Position numbers and translations under genes: made by a program
DNA from: a virus
Virus record (IMG/VR): IMGVR_UViG_3300008267_013251
Span: 1-64,000 of that record
Length of the DNA stretch: 64,000 nt
Reading direction: 5' to 3' (one strand)
Notes under the pieces: model-generated
Databases searched by the model: none
The model's input: only the letters and a program-made list of their open reading frames with translations
Told to the model about the DNA's origin: nothing
Shown: positions 51,888 through 60,390 of the stretch, in pieces
Position numbering within the stretch: position 1 is the stretch's first letter
Layout of the letters: the number at the start of each line of letters is the position of its first letter

Positions 51888-53407
51888 TGAATGACATAAC
51901 TTTTGCAAAATTCGTTGATTTATGTGAGCAAGATAGGCTTGATGAAATTCAATTTATTAAGGACATGTGGAAACACGCCAAGCGTGGTTATCAATCTGGC
52001 TACACATACTGGAATCCAACCGAGACTGAAGAAGATAAAGCATTAAGAGCGGACGGTAAAAACCCAACATGGGAAAAATTTAAAAACGCAGTCATGCCAG
52101 CCATAGAAAAAACAAAACAATTCGTCAACAAGGCCCAAGAGGTTACTGGCGTTTCTGCACCTTTAGCTGCTGCTCTGTTGGCAGCTGGTGTGACTGGCGG
52201 GGCGGGAGCCATCCCGATGGCAGCTTTTTTGTACTTTACCAGAAAAATCTTTGTTACCCCTGTCTTGGGTGTAGCTGGAAAAGGCTTTGATAAAGTATTT
52301 GGCACAGATGAGGACAGACGCAAAAAAGAAGCAGAGGCACAAGCAGCAGCACAAGCAGCAAAAGATGCTATTAAGCCCGCAGAGGACATTCCTATAATCC
52401 GAAGAAAAAAAAAGAAAAAGAAAAAAAAATTGGTCACGGCTACAGAATGGGTTTTCTGTTCTGATTACAATAATTACTTGCTCTACAAAGAAATCAAAAC
52501 TCTTGGCTACATCAACAATATTTCTTTCAAAGAATGGATTTCAAATCCAAATTATGAATTACTAAATGAAGGCAAAATTCTAAATTGGATCGGTAGAAAA
52601 ATTGGCCAAGGGGTTGGTTTCGTAAGTGGATTCTTTGATAATATTCAGAATAAGATCGAAGCCGTTGTCGAAGGAAGTCTCCAAGCTTTAGGAAACTTTG
52701 CCAAAAATAATCGTATAGGAATTATGAAGGCAGCTTTCCTCATGGCTCTTGGTGTTGCAATCGGCCACGGAGTAACAAAACTTACTAATCATGTTATTCA
52801 GCAAGTACAAGATTCAGCACACCATGCTGTTACTGGACAAGCCCAATCAACCGAAACGCCTGCAAGTACAACCACAGCACCAACCTCACTTACAGCAAAC
52901 GCCGATCAGGAATTCCTGAGAATGAAGCAAGAAATATTAAGTAATAAAAACTTGTCACCCTATGAAATGAAGCTTCAAATACAAAAGGCATTTATGGACA
53001 CGCACAAGGATGTTGGAATTTATAAAAACTATGATATTTTAAGAGCTAAGGCAGAGAATGAAGCAATCTTATCCAATAACGCAGCAAGCACACCTGCCAA
53101 CATGGGTACTAATCATCTAGATTTGTTGAAACAAGCTGATAAAGAATTTATCAATATGAAACAACAGATACTATCTGATCCCAACTTGTCAGCACACGAA
53201 ACCCATGCAGCCCTCAAACAAGCTTACATAGATACACATAAGGATGTGTATAACAGTCCAGTAAGTAAAAAAATAAATTTTGTGTCAAACCATGCTGATC
53301 GTTTAGCAAATGATGCCGTGCTCAAAAAATTTGGAAGCCTTCCACCAGTAAGTAAAGCAGCAGCGGAACTTGGTCTTATTAGATCAAAACCGTTGCTGCC
53401 AGATTAA
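51887..53407 (+). CDS. Paralogous head-targeted membrane-active virion protein
   Basis: 506 residues. It shares with the upstream gene the leader ITFAKFVDLCEQDRLDE|IQF, the hydrophobic ISAPLA-like helices (VSAPLAAALLAAGVTGGAGAIPM), the TATEWVFCSDYNNYLLYKE block, SFKEWISNPNYELLNE|G and a later membrane helix. A Lys run (KKKKKKKK) sits near 180. C-terminal half has two related helical repeats (EFLRMKQEILSNKNLSPYEM / EFINMKQQILSDPNLSAHET, each followed by DTHKDV). Likely proteolytically processed, injected or head-internal. Role inferred. Confidence 0.7.
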   Translation: MNDITFAKFVDLCEQDRLDEIQFIKDMWKHAKRGYQSGYTYWNPTETEEDKALRADGKNPTWEKFKNAVMPAIEKTKQFVNKAQEVTGVSAPLAAALLAAGVTGGAGAIPMAAFLYFTRKIFVTPVLGVAGKGFDKVFGTDEDRRKKEAEAQAAAQAAKDAIKPAEDIPIIRRKKKKKKKKLVTATEWVFCSDYNNYLLYKEIKTLGYINNISFKEWISNPNYELLNEGKILNWIGRKIGQGVGFVSGFFDNIQNKIEAVVEGSLQALGNFAKNNRIGIMKAAFLMALGVAIGHGVTKLTNHVIQQVQDSAHHAVTGQAQSTETPASTTTAPTSLTANADQEFLRMKQEILSNKNLSPYEMKLQIQKAFMDTHKDVGIYKNYDILRAKAENEAILSNNAASTPANMGTNHLDLLKQADKEFINMKQQILSDPNLSAHETHAALKQAYIDTHKDVYNSPVSKKINFVSNHADRLANDAVLKKFGSLPPVSKAAAELGLIRSKPLLPD

Positions 53408-53409
53408 TT

Positions 53410-54795
53410 TTATCTTAGTTCTTGCCAGCTGATAACGGCTCCAACGCTAGCTGCTCTTGGAGGGTCTTGAGTATCGCAGCTTGTAACAACAACTGAAATT
53501 ACATCTGCATCTGTCCCAGCGTAATTGACGGTTAAGGGAACTTTGACAACCCTCTGGGTTATGCCACCAGTCGCATTAGCGCCCGGACCACCAGCAACCG
53601 CATAACCAGCTGCGATAACGATGCCTCCAGTAATAGCATTTGCAGCTGTATCATAACTCATTCCACTATATGTCGTATTAACATTGTTAAAAGAAGCATT
53701 AGTCAAAGTTCCATTATAAACAATTTCATAGTAAGAAGTATATGTTCCACTTGTAACTTCTACACCAGTAATATCAAATTCCATCCTATTTGTAATGCTA
53801 TTAAATGTGGTTCTGGGTTTAATGCTTAAAACAGGCCTTCTTGTTTGTACAGATGTAAAAGTCGAACCTTTTCCAACTGCAAATGGATAGCCGACTTTAT
53901 CATATCCCCCTTCAGAAACAACAGCACCGCAAATGCATTTCATAGTTGCAGCAGCACCGTTCGCTGTATTTTCTATCTCGTATCTTAGAGGCAGATTGGC
54001 AGTTGTCGTGTAAGCAGCAGTAACAACATTTGCATTATTGACTTCATGGCAATAATAGATTAAGCCGTTGACTACAAAACCGTACCTAACCCTACCAACA
54101 CCAAGCCATTCTAAATCAATTAAAAATATTTGTGCTTTGGTAAAATCTAAATCGATCCCACTCGCACCAGAACCATCCATCTTATCGATGTTCCATGCAG
54201 ATTGATCAACTCCTTGATCGCTTGAATTAGTTCTGATTACAACTTTAACTCCAGTATTTCCTCCAGATGCTGGGATTTGCTCAAAAAACATACCACCAGC
54301 ATCATCGAAATAGCCGATCCTTCTACGAACTCCTGAAGCAGATGCCCCTAATACACCTGTGACTAGTATGAGATGTGACTTTCCGGGCTGATATCTAAAA
54401 TATTGTTTTGTTTGTCTAATTGCTTTATCGTTGAGCGTACCCCCTACCGATAACTGCACAGTTGATTCTAATGCTATATGAGATGACCCACCACCTCCTG
54501 TAGTTACAGTATTATAAACTAATGGCTGTGCATCATATTGGTTCTGGTTCTCAAAAACATATGAAGGATTACTAACTCTAAGCCTGCCGAATGCATCTAT
54601 TGCGGGAGAGTCTCCAAGGGTGATTGCAAGATTATTACCTCCGGTTGTACCGACTGGCAGGGGGTTACTTTCACTCACATCAACAGCAGTATTTTCACCA
54701 CCATACTGAAGTTTGACCTTAAGATGTTTTACATTGCCTATTTCATCAGCAGCTAAAACTTTGTCATGATCTGTGAGACGGACATTATCAGACAT
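53410..54795 (-). CDS. Conserved phage structural protein (FGRLRVS family)
   Basis: 461 residues from ATG 54795 (GAGGT upstream). The order DAFGRLRVSNPSYVFENQNQYD, RQTKQYFRYQPGKSHLI, RRRIGYFDDAGG, FLIDLEWLGVGRVRYGFVVNG, LPLRYEIEN and VSEGGY matches a widespread viral structural protein I recall from large phages and algal viruses. It is beta-rich and probably a neck, tail or decoration protein. Confidence 0.75.
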   Translation of the reverse strand: MSDNVRLTDHDKVLAADEIGNVKHLKVKLQYGGENTAVDVSESNPLPVGTTGGNNLAITLGDSPAIDAFGRLRVSNPSYVFENQNQYDAQPLVYNTVTTGGGGSSHIALESTVQLSVGGTLNDKAIRQTKQYFRYQPGKSHLILVTGVLGASASGVRRRIGYFDDAGGMFFEQIPASGGNTGVKVVIRTNSSDQGVDQSAWNIDKMDGSGASGIDLDFTKAQIFLIDLEWLGVGRVRYGFVVNGLIYYCHEVNNANVVTAAYTTTANLPLRYEIENTANGAAATMKCICGAVVSEGGYDKVGYPFAVGKGSTFTSVQTRRPVLSIKPRTTFNSITNRMEFDITGVEVTSGTYTSYYEIVYNGTLTNASFNNVNTTYSGMSYDTAANAITGGIVIAAGYAVAGGPGANATGGITQRVVKVPLTVNYAGTDADVISVVVTSCDTQDPPRAASVGAVISWQELR

Positions 54796-54833
54796 TGGCA
54801 TACCTCATATTAATTATTGATATATAGTGTCTA

Positions 54834-55124
54834 TTAGTTCTGTATTTTCAATCTATGATACTTCTCTTTAGGGTCTTGTAGAATGTTTATTAAGGAATAC
54901 TCGGAAAGCCCAGTAGCTTCTGAAATACATTTTAAATCAGCTGACGGATCGATTACAAAACCGCCTCTATCTGTTTCCATCCAAAAAACTCGCTCCTTAG
55001 TCTTGAAAATAGGCCCGTAATAAAAAGCTACACTTTTATTGATATTGTGGTTGTCGTATAATTTCCAAGCAGAACCTAAATCAACATCAACTGTAATATC
55101 CCCTCTTTTCAAGGTGCGTGTCAT
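54834..55124 (-). CDS. Unrecognised small protein, 96 residues
   Basis: Start at ATG 55124 (GGAGG upstream). Beta-rich: LKRGDITVDVDLGSAWKLYD, VFWMETDRGGFVIDPSAD, then a helix. No family recognised. Confidence 0.65.
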   Translation of the reverse strand: MTRTLKRGDITVDVDLGSAWKLYDNHNINKSVAFYYGPIFKTKERVFWMETDRGGFVIDPSADLKCISEATGLSEYSLINILQDPKEKYHRLKIQN

Positions 55125-55140
55125 TTGTCCTCCATAAAAA

Positions 55141-55171
55141 AATAAAGCCGAAGTCATCCTTCGGCTTTATT
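55141..55171 (-). terminator. Terminator after 55193 gene
   Basis: AATAAAGCCGAAG pairs perfectly with CTTCGGCTTTATT around a 5-base loop, followed on the minus strand by T7. Confidence 0.85.
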
Positions 55172-55192
55172 GTACAAATAATTGCTTTTCGG

Positions 55193-55438
55193 TCAATCAA
55201 ATATATCACGGAAGAGAGATGCCTTGGGGCAGTCTTCCGGGTTTTTCTTGGCACGGTCCACAGCCCTTTTTACCTCTGAATCAGTAAACAGCAAGTGGAC
55301 CTCCTTTCCATCTTCAAGTTGAATACGAACATGATTATATTTTGCAGCTGCTGCTGGATGCTTCAATTGATTTACAACTGATTGCATGTCAGCAATTCTC
55401 TTAGCCTTGATTGTCGTACCTTTCAATCCCTTCGCCAT
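55193..55438 (-). CDS. Unrecognised small basic protein, 81 residues
   Basis: KGLKGTTIKAKRIADMQSVVNQL then HVRIQLEDGKEVHLLFTDSEVKRAVDRAKKNPED. Basic, mixed alpha/beta. Own terminator. Function unknown. Confidence 0.7.
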   Translation of the reverse strand: MAKGLKGTTIKAKRIADMQSVVNQLKHPAAAAKYNHVRIQLEDGKEVHLLFTDSEVKRAVDRAKKNPEDCPKASLFRDIFD

Positions 55439-55502
55439 TTTGTGCCCCTTTCTTGAATTTTGAGCCTGCTAGAAATAAAATAGTAAATCGTCTGGAGAAT
55501 TA

Positions 55503-56102
55503 ATGGTGACAACATATTTTAGGAATGGAATCATCTCAGGCAAATTCAATCGTGAAAGAAACGATGTTTTTGATGAAAAAGGCAAAAGATTTGCAACACT
55601 TTATTTTTCCAGCCAAGGGGCTAAAGTAGAGTGCAATGATTTAGATGAGTTGGGGAGAAGATTATTTCAGCAACCAGACTTGCGAGTATATTTTTCTGAT
55701 AGAGATATGACTGTATTTGTTGAAGCAGAAATAAAAAGCGATAAACATTGGCACTACATTTATGAAGGAATAGATGTACCAGCTAGAAAATATAAGTATG
55801 CGAAGATAACTAGCGGTAAAGGCTTTTACTTCATGGGGAAAGAAGACTTATCCGAATTCTTATTGATTCCTATGAAATACGCTTCAATGGCCATGGAATC
55901 TTGTGGTGAGGAATACATGGGCCATCGTAGCGTACCAGCAAGTGCTAACTTCGTGATGCCAGAGCATGGTTGTCACAGAGTAAGAAAATTCTGCTGCTCT
56001 GGTATCAACAAAGGTAGTGCAATCGAAGATTTTGTTAGAATTCCCTACGAAAATGTGTTGCACTATGTCAGGGACAACAACAAATTTGTAAGAAAAATCT
56101 AA
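55503..56102 (+). CDS. Unrecognised protein, 199 residues
   Basis: Beta-rich N-terminal half (KRFATLYFSSQGAKVEC; RVYFSDRDMTVFVEAE), then PEHGCHRVRKFCCSG near the end. TGGAGA precedes ATG. The convergent neighbour overlaps by 4 bases. No family recognised. Confidence 0.65.
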   Translation: MVTTYFRNGIISGKFNRERNDVFDEKGKRFATLYFSSQGAKVECNDLDELGRRLFQQPDLRVYFSDRDMTVFVEAEIKSDKHWHYIYEGIDVPARKYKYAKITSGKGFYFMGKEDLSEFLLIPMKYASMAMESCGEEYMGHRSVPASANFVMPEHGCHRVRKFCCSGINKGSAIEDFVRIPYENVLHYVRDNNKFVRKI

Positions 56103-56434
56103 AAATCATTAAGTTTCAAATTCTTCAAAGATTCATCGTCCCAAAAATCTGGAATTCTATCTTCCACTCCGAAAGCAAAATTCATAGCATCCCAATCATT
56201 GACGCTATAGACCAGACATACGCCATAAAATGTTACTCCACTTTTTTTATACTTTCTGATGACAAATTTTGTGTTTTCAACTTGACCAAAAGTTCTTATC
56301 AATTGCTGCTTAAAAGCTTTAACCTCCAGCTTTGCCTTTTCTAGATAGTCACATTTTTTTATGTCAAGAGACATCTCTTTGTAGGGTTTCGAACCAAATT
56401 CCAACTCATCAAAAATTGCGCTGCTTGCACTCAT
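56099..56434 (-). CDS. Unrecognised protein, 111 residues
   Basis: Start ATG 56434 (AGGAGG upstream). Contains KAKLEVKAFKQQLIRTFGQVENTKFVIRKY and WDAMNFAFGVEDRIPDFWDDE. No family recognised. Confidence 0.65.
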   Translation of the reverse strand: MSASSAIFDELEFGSKPYKEMSLDIKKCDYLEKAKLEVKAFKQQLIRTFGQVENTKFVIRKYKKSGVTFYGVCLVYSVNDWDAMNFAFGVEDRIPDFWDDESLKNLKLNDF

Positions 56435-56529
56435 ATTGTTCCTCCTAGTTTTTAATGTTCTCTGAGACAATATACCGGGAAAAAATATTTGCGACTACAG
56501 AGGACTAAATAAAAAATTAGGGGGCAAAA

Positions 56530-57000
56530 ATGATAGAAAAAATTAAAATGTTAATACTTAACTTTTTAAATGCTATAAAAAAATCTATCAGTCCATCTAA
56601 AGAAATAATACCAAATCCAGATAACAAATCAAGCAGCATTTACATCGAGAAATCTCTAAACATATTCAGAAATAAGAATAGTTTAATACCATTTATACAC
56701 AACAGCAGCCTTGAAAAAATTGCTACTGAATATTCTTTTGAGATGGCCAAGTCTAATCGTATCATGTATGATATGAAAGGATTGCAGTTGAGTTATAGAC
56801 TGCATAAAAACAACATTTTTTGCAAGAATATGTACCTAATTCCAGCACATTCTTATCATGAATGTAATACTGAAAACTTAATACGAAACATTCTTTCTGA
56901 TACGATTGGAAGGAATACGCTACTAAGTGATAACTTTTATTATATTGGTGTTGCGGTTTTTAACAATTACTGTACTGTTATTTTAACTAGTAAGTTTTGA
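56530..57000 (+). CDS. CAP/SCP-domain-like protein
   Basis: 156 residues. A hydrophobic N-terminus (MIEKIKMLILNFLNAI) may anchor it. The segment IEKSLNIFRNKNSLIPFIHNSSLEKIATEYSFEMAKS, then TENLIRNILS...NTLLSDNFYYIGVAVF has the CAP-superfamily layout (N-R, L--A---a--M, EN, and the final iGVa). CAP proteins are secreted and often bind sterols, or act as proteases. The two usual His positions are not obvious. Confidence 0.55.
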   Translation: MIEKIKMLILNFLNAIKKSISPSKEIIPNPDNKSSSIYIEKSLNIFRNKNSLIPFIHNSSLEKIATEYSFEMAKSNRIMYDMKGLQLSYRLHKNNIFCKNMYLIPAHSYHECNTENLIRNILSDTIGRNTLLSDNFYYIGVAVFNNYCTVILTSKF

Positions 57001-57017
57001 AAAATGATTGTTTTCTG

Positions 57018-57025
57018 CATAAATA
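57018..57025 (+). promoter_or_regulatory. Late-promoter-like octamer CATAAATA
   Basis: Seven of eight bases match, 44 bases upstream of ATG 57070. Confidence 0.35.
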
Positions 57026-57069
57026 ATGTTGCCTAATGGCATGCATGTCTTTATACAAGGAGATATTTA

Positions 57070-57315
57070 ATGGCTAATTATTTACTAAAATTGACCCCTA
57101 GCCTAGTCAACCTAGGAACAGAGGGCTCACTAGACACAAGCGTCAGCAACGGTGTTTCCGCTCAGCGCACAGGTTATATCGAAGTTGTAAATACTTCTGA
57201 CCTACAACAACGCATGGTTTGGGAACTCAATGACGGCGCAACTTTCAACGATGGTTTCCAAACACTCACCGACATTTCAAATGGTGCAGGTGGTGTATTC
57301 ATCGTAACCCCCTGA
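57070..57315 (+). CDS. Small single-gene-operon protein, possibly structural
   Basis: 81 residues with beta-rich KLTPSLVNLGTEGSLDTSVS, TGYIEVVNTSDLQQRMVWEL and GAGGVFIVTP. AAGGAG precedes the start and a very strong terminator follows, the arrangement of a highly expressed single-gene unit such as a decoration protein. Function unproven. Confidence 0.6.
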   Translation: MANYLLKLTPSLVNLGTEGSLDTSVSNGVSAQRTGYIEVVNTSDLQQRMVWELNDGATFNDGFQTLTDISNGAGGVFIVTP

Positions 57316-57333
57316 TTGCTAAGGGCACAATCT

Positions 57334-57370
57334 AAAAAAGGGGAAGGACTACTGTCCTTCCCCTTTTTTT
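57334..57370. terminator. Strong bidirectional terminator
   Basis: AAAAAAGGGGAAGGAC pairs perfectly with GTCCTTCCCCTTTTTT around a TACT loop. Serves both 57070-57315 and the minus gene at 57372. Confidence 0.9.
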
Positions 57371-57371
57371 A

Positions 57372-57584
57372 TTAATACGACTCAATCTTTTTGCGTATTT
57401 TACTCAAAAGCTTATTTATGAATTTGACATATCTGACATCATCTGATTTTTTTGTGACTTTAGATATTCTGTCACTTAACGCAAAGTTCAACTCTTCGAG
57501 TTCTTGATAATTAAACTTTGAAATTACTTTTCTATTCATGATAACTTTGAAAAGTTTTTCATGACCATTTTTGGAATTATTCAT
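57372..57584 (-). CDS. Unrecognised helical small protein, 70 residues
   Basis: Basic, helical: LFKVIMNRKVISKFNYQELEEL...VKFINKLLSKIRKK. GGAGGCAATAC precedes ATG. Ends at the bidirectional terminator. Confidence 0.65.
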   Translation of the reverse strand: MNNSKNGHEKLFKVIMNRKVISKFNYQELEELNFALSDRISKVTKKSDDVRYVKFINKLLSKIRKKIESY

Positions 57585-57644
57585 GTATTGCCTCCAGTTG
57601 GGAAAGCAATCATAAAAGAAAAATCAATATTTACAACAAAAAAA

Positions 57645-58853
57645 TTAATTTAATTTGTCGTAAATCATATTTTCGTTATCGAAATAATTACGAATTCTGA
57701 ACGGGTTGGTTTCTTTTACTGATTTCTCAACGAATACTTGTTGAATTCCATTATTGTGGAAAAACTGAAAAGCATCAACATAATCATCAGATGTAATATC
57801 AACCTCTGAAAAATAGAGGTGCCTAAACCTGTCTTTTTCCTTCATGTTTTTGATGCCCGGAGACGAATACATGTAAGATTCAGGAGTGGGGTGATATCCC
57901 GGCAATAATGCTGTGATGATGGTTGCAATATTATCTTTGAAGTCCATGGGTGAAGAGAAGCATTTCACATACACATCTCGTTTTTCGGTATTAGGAATAA
58001 CATTGCCATGAATCGACTTCAACTCAGGCTCTTTCTCTACAATATTTTTCACAACTGGTAAAAGTTTGCTAAATACTGGGAAATAAAATTGAATGAATCT
58101 CCGACCTCCAGCATGAAATGCTAGATTGTATTTCAAATTATTAAAGAATTCATAAAGTAAGATGAAACTACAATATGAACTTTTACCCCTATTCGAAAAT
58201 CTTTGAATAATCCGGCTCATGGCATGATGAGTGAAAACCATATCGTACTCTTTACTGTGCCATTTGATTTTATTGGGTATCATATACTGATAGCATGTAC
58301 TACCATCAGACTCTATTTTATTAATCCTTTGAAATACAAAACAAATTTTATTGTCAACAAAGCACAGTCTGAAACCTTGATTTGGCCAATACTTGAAAAG
58401 ACCATCCTTGCCTTTAGAAAAAAGTATATTATCTCCAATAGCAAGTAGCAACTTTTCATGCTGGCTTGCGAAATTGGATGCCCTTTTATTGAATTCAACA
58501 ACTTCAGGCTCCTCACTCATTAAGAATTGAGTGCCCTTTTTTACATCCATTCGGGAAATTTTATGAGCAAATTCCTCTATCCCAGCTGCCATGAAAAAAG
58601 CTGGCTTGAACCCAAACTTGACAATATTCTTCAAGAATTCGTGATATATGTCATCATGTGCATCATGGAATTTGAAGGTCTGAAAGTTGATATCTTTTAC
58701 AGCTTTTTTAACAATATCTACATAGTCTCTATCACAGATATGTTCGTTTACAAATGAAAATTGAGGATATAAACCTCTAACTGATTCAAAGTGCTTTTGT
58801 TTACGAAGCCTTTCTTCTCTTTCTTTCTTTTTTTGAATTTTGTTGCGATTCAT
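57645..58853 (-). CDS. Unrecognised protein, 402 residues
   Basis: A Lys/Arg/Glu-rich coiled-coil-like start (NKIQKKKEREERLRKQKHFES) leads into a mixed domain. YDMVFTHHAMSRIIQRFSNRGK resembles an H-x3-R-x2-RF pattern seen in some toxin-like RNases, but the rest does not help. GGAGG lies before the ATG and a sigma70-like promoter lies upstream. Confidence 0.65.
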   Translation of the reverse strand: MNRNKIQKKKEREERLRKQKHFESVRGLYPQFSFVNEHICDRDYVDIVKKAVKDINFQTFKFHDAHDDIYHEFLKNIVKFGFKPAFFMAAGIEEFAHKISRMDVKKGTQFLMSEEPEVVEFNKRASNFASQHEKLLLAIGDNILFSKGKDGLFKYWPNQGFRLCFVDNKICFVFQRINKIESDGSTCYQYMIPNKIKWHSKEYDMVFTHHAMSRIIQRFSNRGKSSYCSFILLYEFFNNLKYNLAFHAGGRRFIQFYFPVFSKLLPVVKNIVEKEPELKSIHGNVIPNTEKRDVYVKCFSSPMDFKDNIATIITALLPGYHPTPESYMYSSPGIKNMKEKDRFRHLYFSEVDITSDDYVDAFQFFHNNGIQQVFVEKSVKETNPFRIRNYFDNENMIYDKLN

Positions 58854-58893
58854 GGTGATTCCTCCTTGTACAATCCTCCATTTACATCCTTAT

Positions 58894-58922
58894 CTTATAC
58901 GGGACACAATAAAAAACGACAA
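58894..58922 (-). promoter_or_regulatory. Sigma70-like promoter for 57645-58853
   Basis: TTGTCG (58917-58922) and TATAAG (58894-58899), 17 bases apart, on the minus strand. Confidence 0.45.
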
Positions 58923-58930
58923 CCATAAAT

Positions 58931-58958
58931 TTGCTACAAATGGTTTTACCGTTAAAAT
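58931..58958 (+). promoter_or_regulatory. Sigma70-like promoter for the 58977 operon
   Basis: TTGCTA (58931-58936) and TAAAAT (58953-58958), 16 bases apart, just upstream of GAGG and ATG 58977. It may drive the plus-strand tiny-gene series to 62 kb. Confidence 0.4.
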
Positions 58959-58976
58959 GTAACAAAGAGGAAAAAT

Positions 58977-59504
58977 ATGATAAATATTAAGCTTACCAAG
59001 GATATGGTTCTTCGTGCCTACAAGGATTCCATATCTTTGGGAGAATGCAAAAACTCTATCCTAAGAGGTAAAGGCAACTTTACAGGCTTTGTTGGAGAAG
59101 AGGCAGTAAAATCGTATCTCAAAATCGAATCTCAAAGAAATAACACATACAACTATGACATAACATACAATAGTATATCTTTAGATGTAAAAGCCAAGAA
59201 AACATCTGTCATTCCACAGTCATACCATGAAGCAAGTATTGCCAATTTCAATACTAAACAAAATTGTAAATATTATGTTTTTACAAGAGTACTTTGGCCA
59301 CAAGATATGTTGCTTCCTATTTCTGTTTATATTATGGGATACTACGACAAAAAAGAATATATGAAAGAAGCGAGATTCTTGAAAAAGGGACAAGTTGATG
59401 GCAGCAATAATTTCGTAGTAAAAGCAGATTGCTGGAATATGCTTTATAGTGATCTCCTCGATTTTTCTCAATTTAAAGAAAAATATCAACCTTTACTCAT
59501 TTAA
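58977..59504 (+). CDS. PD-(D/E)XK-type nuclease-like protein
   Basis: 175 residues. FTGFVGEEAVKSYL then YDITYNSISLDVKAKKTS gives the E...D...D-x-K pattern of a restriction-endonuclease-like fold. The later QNCKYYVFTRVLW, GYYDKKEY and KKGQVDG blocks fit a phage nuclease family of this type. Target unknown. Confidence 0.72.
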   Translation: MINIKLTKDMVLRAYKDSISLGECKNSILRGKGNFTGFVGEEAVKSYLKIESQRNNTYNYDITYNSISLDVKAKKTSVIPQSYHEASIANFNTKQNCKYYVFTRVLWPQDMLLPISVYIMGYYDKKEYMKEARFLKKGQVDGSNNFVVKADCWNMLYSDLLDFSQFKEKYQPLLI

Positions 59505-59508
59505 AATT

Positions 59509-59715
59509 ATGAACCCAGAACTTTTACTATCTGACAAGTTTGTTGAATTTTCCCAAAAAATTTCACAACTTCATGAGGCTAAGAAAAAAGCCAGCGCAGA
59601 ACTCAAAAAACTTTTGGAGGATCACAAACTCCAGATGAAAAAAATTGATGACGAAGCCCTTGCTCTTTCTGCTGCCTTTGAAGCTTGGCAAAAAGAAAAT
59701 TCAAAACCCAAATAA
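59509..59715 (+). CDS. Small coiled-coil phage protein
   Basis: 68 residues from ATG 59509, 4 bases after the nuclease stop. KISQLHEAKKKASAELKKLLEDHKLQMKKIDDEALALSAAFEAWQ is one long helix and resembles small conserved phage proteins with a terminal FE-W. No sharper role. Confidence 0.7.
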   Translation: MNPELLLSDKFVEFSQKISQLHEAKKKASAELKKLLEDHKLQMKKIDDEALALSAAFEAWQKENSKPK

Positions 59716-59792
59716 AGTCATGTAATTATTTGACTTTCGTAAACACATTTCCTAATGTGTCTTGAAATATTTTGGGCAGCAGAGATTGGGTG

Positions 59793-60059
59793 ATGGTAGT
59801 TAAATGTTTAGAATGCAACTCATACTCTGTATTTCATGCATGGATTGGTGTAAAAAGTAGAGTGACCAAAGGCTGCTGCTGTCCAAATCAAGTCTGGATT
59901 GACAGCAAAGAAAATATCCGAGCAGAAAACTTCGACAAAATTGAAATTTGGCATGGCGTTGAACAGAAGTTTATTCCATACCAGAGGTTCATGAGCCTAT
60001 GTTCTTCCCAGAAAGCAAATCATTCAGATTTGAAAGAAGATATTCTGGCACACGGTTAG
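59793..60059 (+). CDS. Zinc-ribbon-like small protein
   Basis: 88 residues from ATG 59793. VKCLECNSYSVF and KGCCCPNQVWID give a CxxC plus CCC cluster, like a zinc ribbon. The following NFDKIEIWHGVEQKF is a beta segment. The 3' end overlaps the first tiny-array gene by 61 bases. The ribosome site is weak. Confidence 0.6.
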   Translation: MVVKCLECNSYSVFHAWIGVKSRVTKGCCCPNQVWIDSKENIRAENFDKIEIWHGVEQKFIPYQRFMSLCSSQKANHSDLKEDILAHG

Positions 60060-60181
60060 CAAGATATAAATACTCATATGGTTTTAAATTCCATAGTAGT
60101 TTTTCAATAGCTTTTTTTGAAAGAACTGGCAGCGTCCTATTCTCACAGTTTAATTCTCGTTCTTTTGCTTTTGGAAATTGA
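59999..60181 (+). CDS. Tiny-array protein A2 (60 residues)
   Basis: RRYSGTRLARYKYSYGFKFHSSF then SIAFFERTGSVLF and SRSFAFGN: Arg/Ser/Phe/Tyr-rich, with alternating short strands as in the other array members. Its stop is 2 bases from the next ATG. It overlaps the zinc-ribbon frame, and the ribosome site (AGAGG) is distant, so coding is less sure than for later members. Confidence 0.45.
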   Translation: MFFPESKSFRFERRYSGTRLARYKYSYGFKFHSSFSIAFFERTGSVLFSQFNSRSFAFGN

Positions 60182-60183
60182 AA

Positions 60184-60381
60184 ATGTTGTTTAAAGTTGG
60201 CCAACGAAGTGATGTTTGCCAATTCCAAAATAATTGGAATCGGTCTGATTGTTGGACAGAAAGAGATTTTATATTAGAATCAGAGTGTTTTTCTAACAAA
60301 TACTTTTTCAGCAGACATTTTACTTGGGGAGATGAGTTCAATTTAAATAGCAGCTGGGGACATTGGTCTGGCAACATTTAG
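60184..60381 (+). CDS. Tiny-array protein A3 (65 residues)
   Basis: MLFKVGQRSDVCQFQNNW, then NRSDCWTERDF and ESECFSNKYFFSRHF (CW and CF-x4-F elements), ending SSWGHWSGNI. The stop TAG is fused to the next ribosome site (TAGGAG), as also occurs at 63466. Opposite-strand frames here lack such signals. Confidence 0.6.
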   Translation: MLFKVGQRSDVCQFQNNWNRSDCWTERDFILESECFSNKYFFSRHFTWGDEFNLNSSWGHWSGNI

Positions 60382-60390
60382 GAGATCACC

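Noticed and set aside
59989-60377. Minus-strand frames of 79 and 75 codons
   Set aside because: No ribosome sites or coupling, whereas the overlapping plus-strand frames have both and share motifs with other array members.
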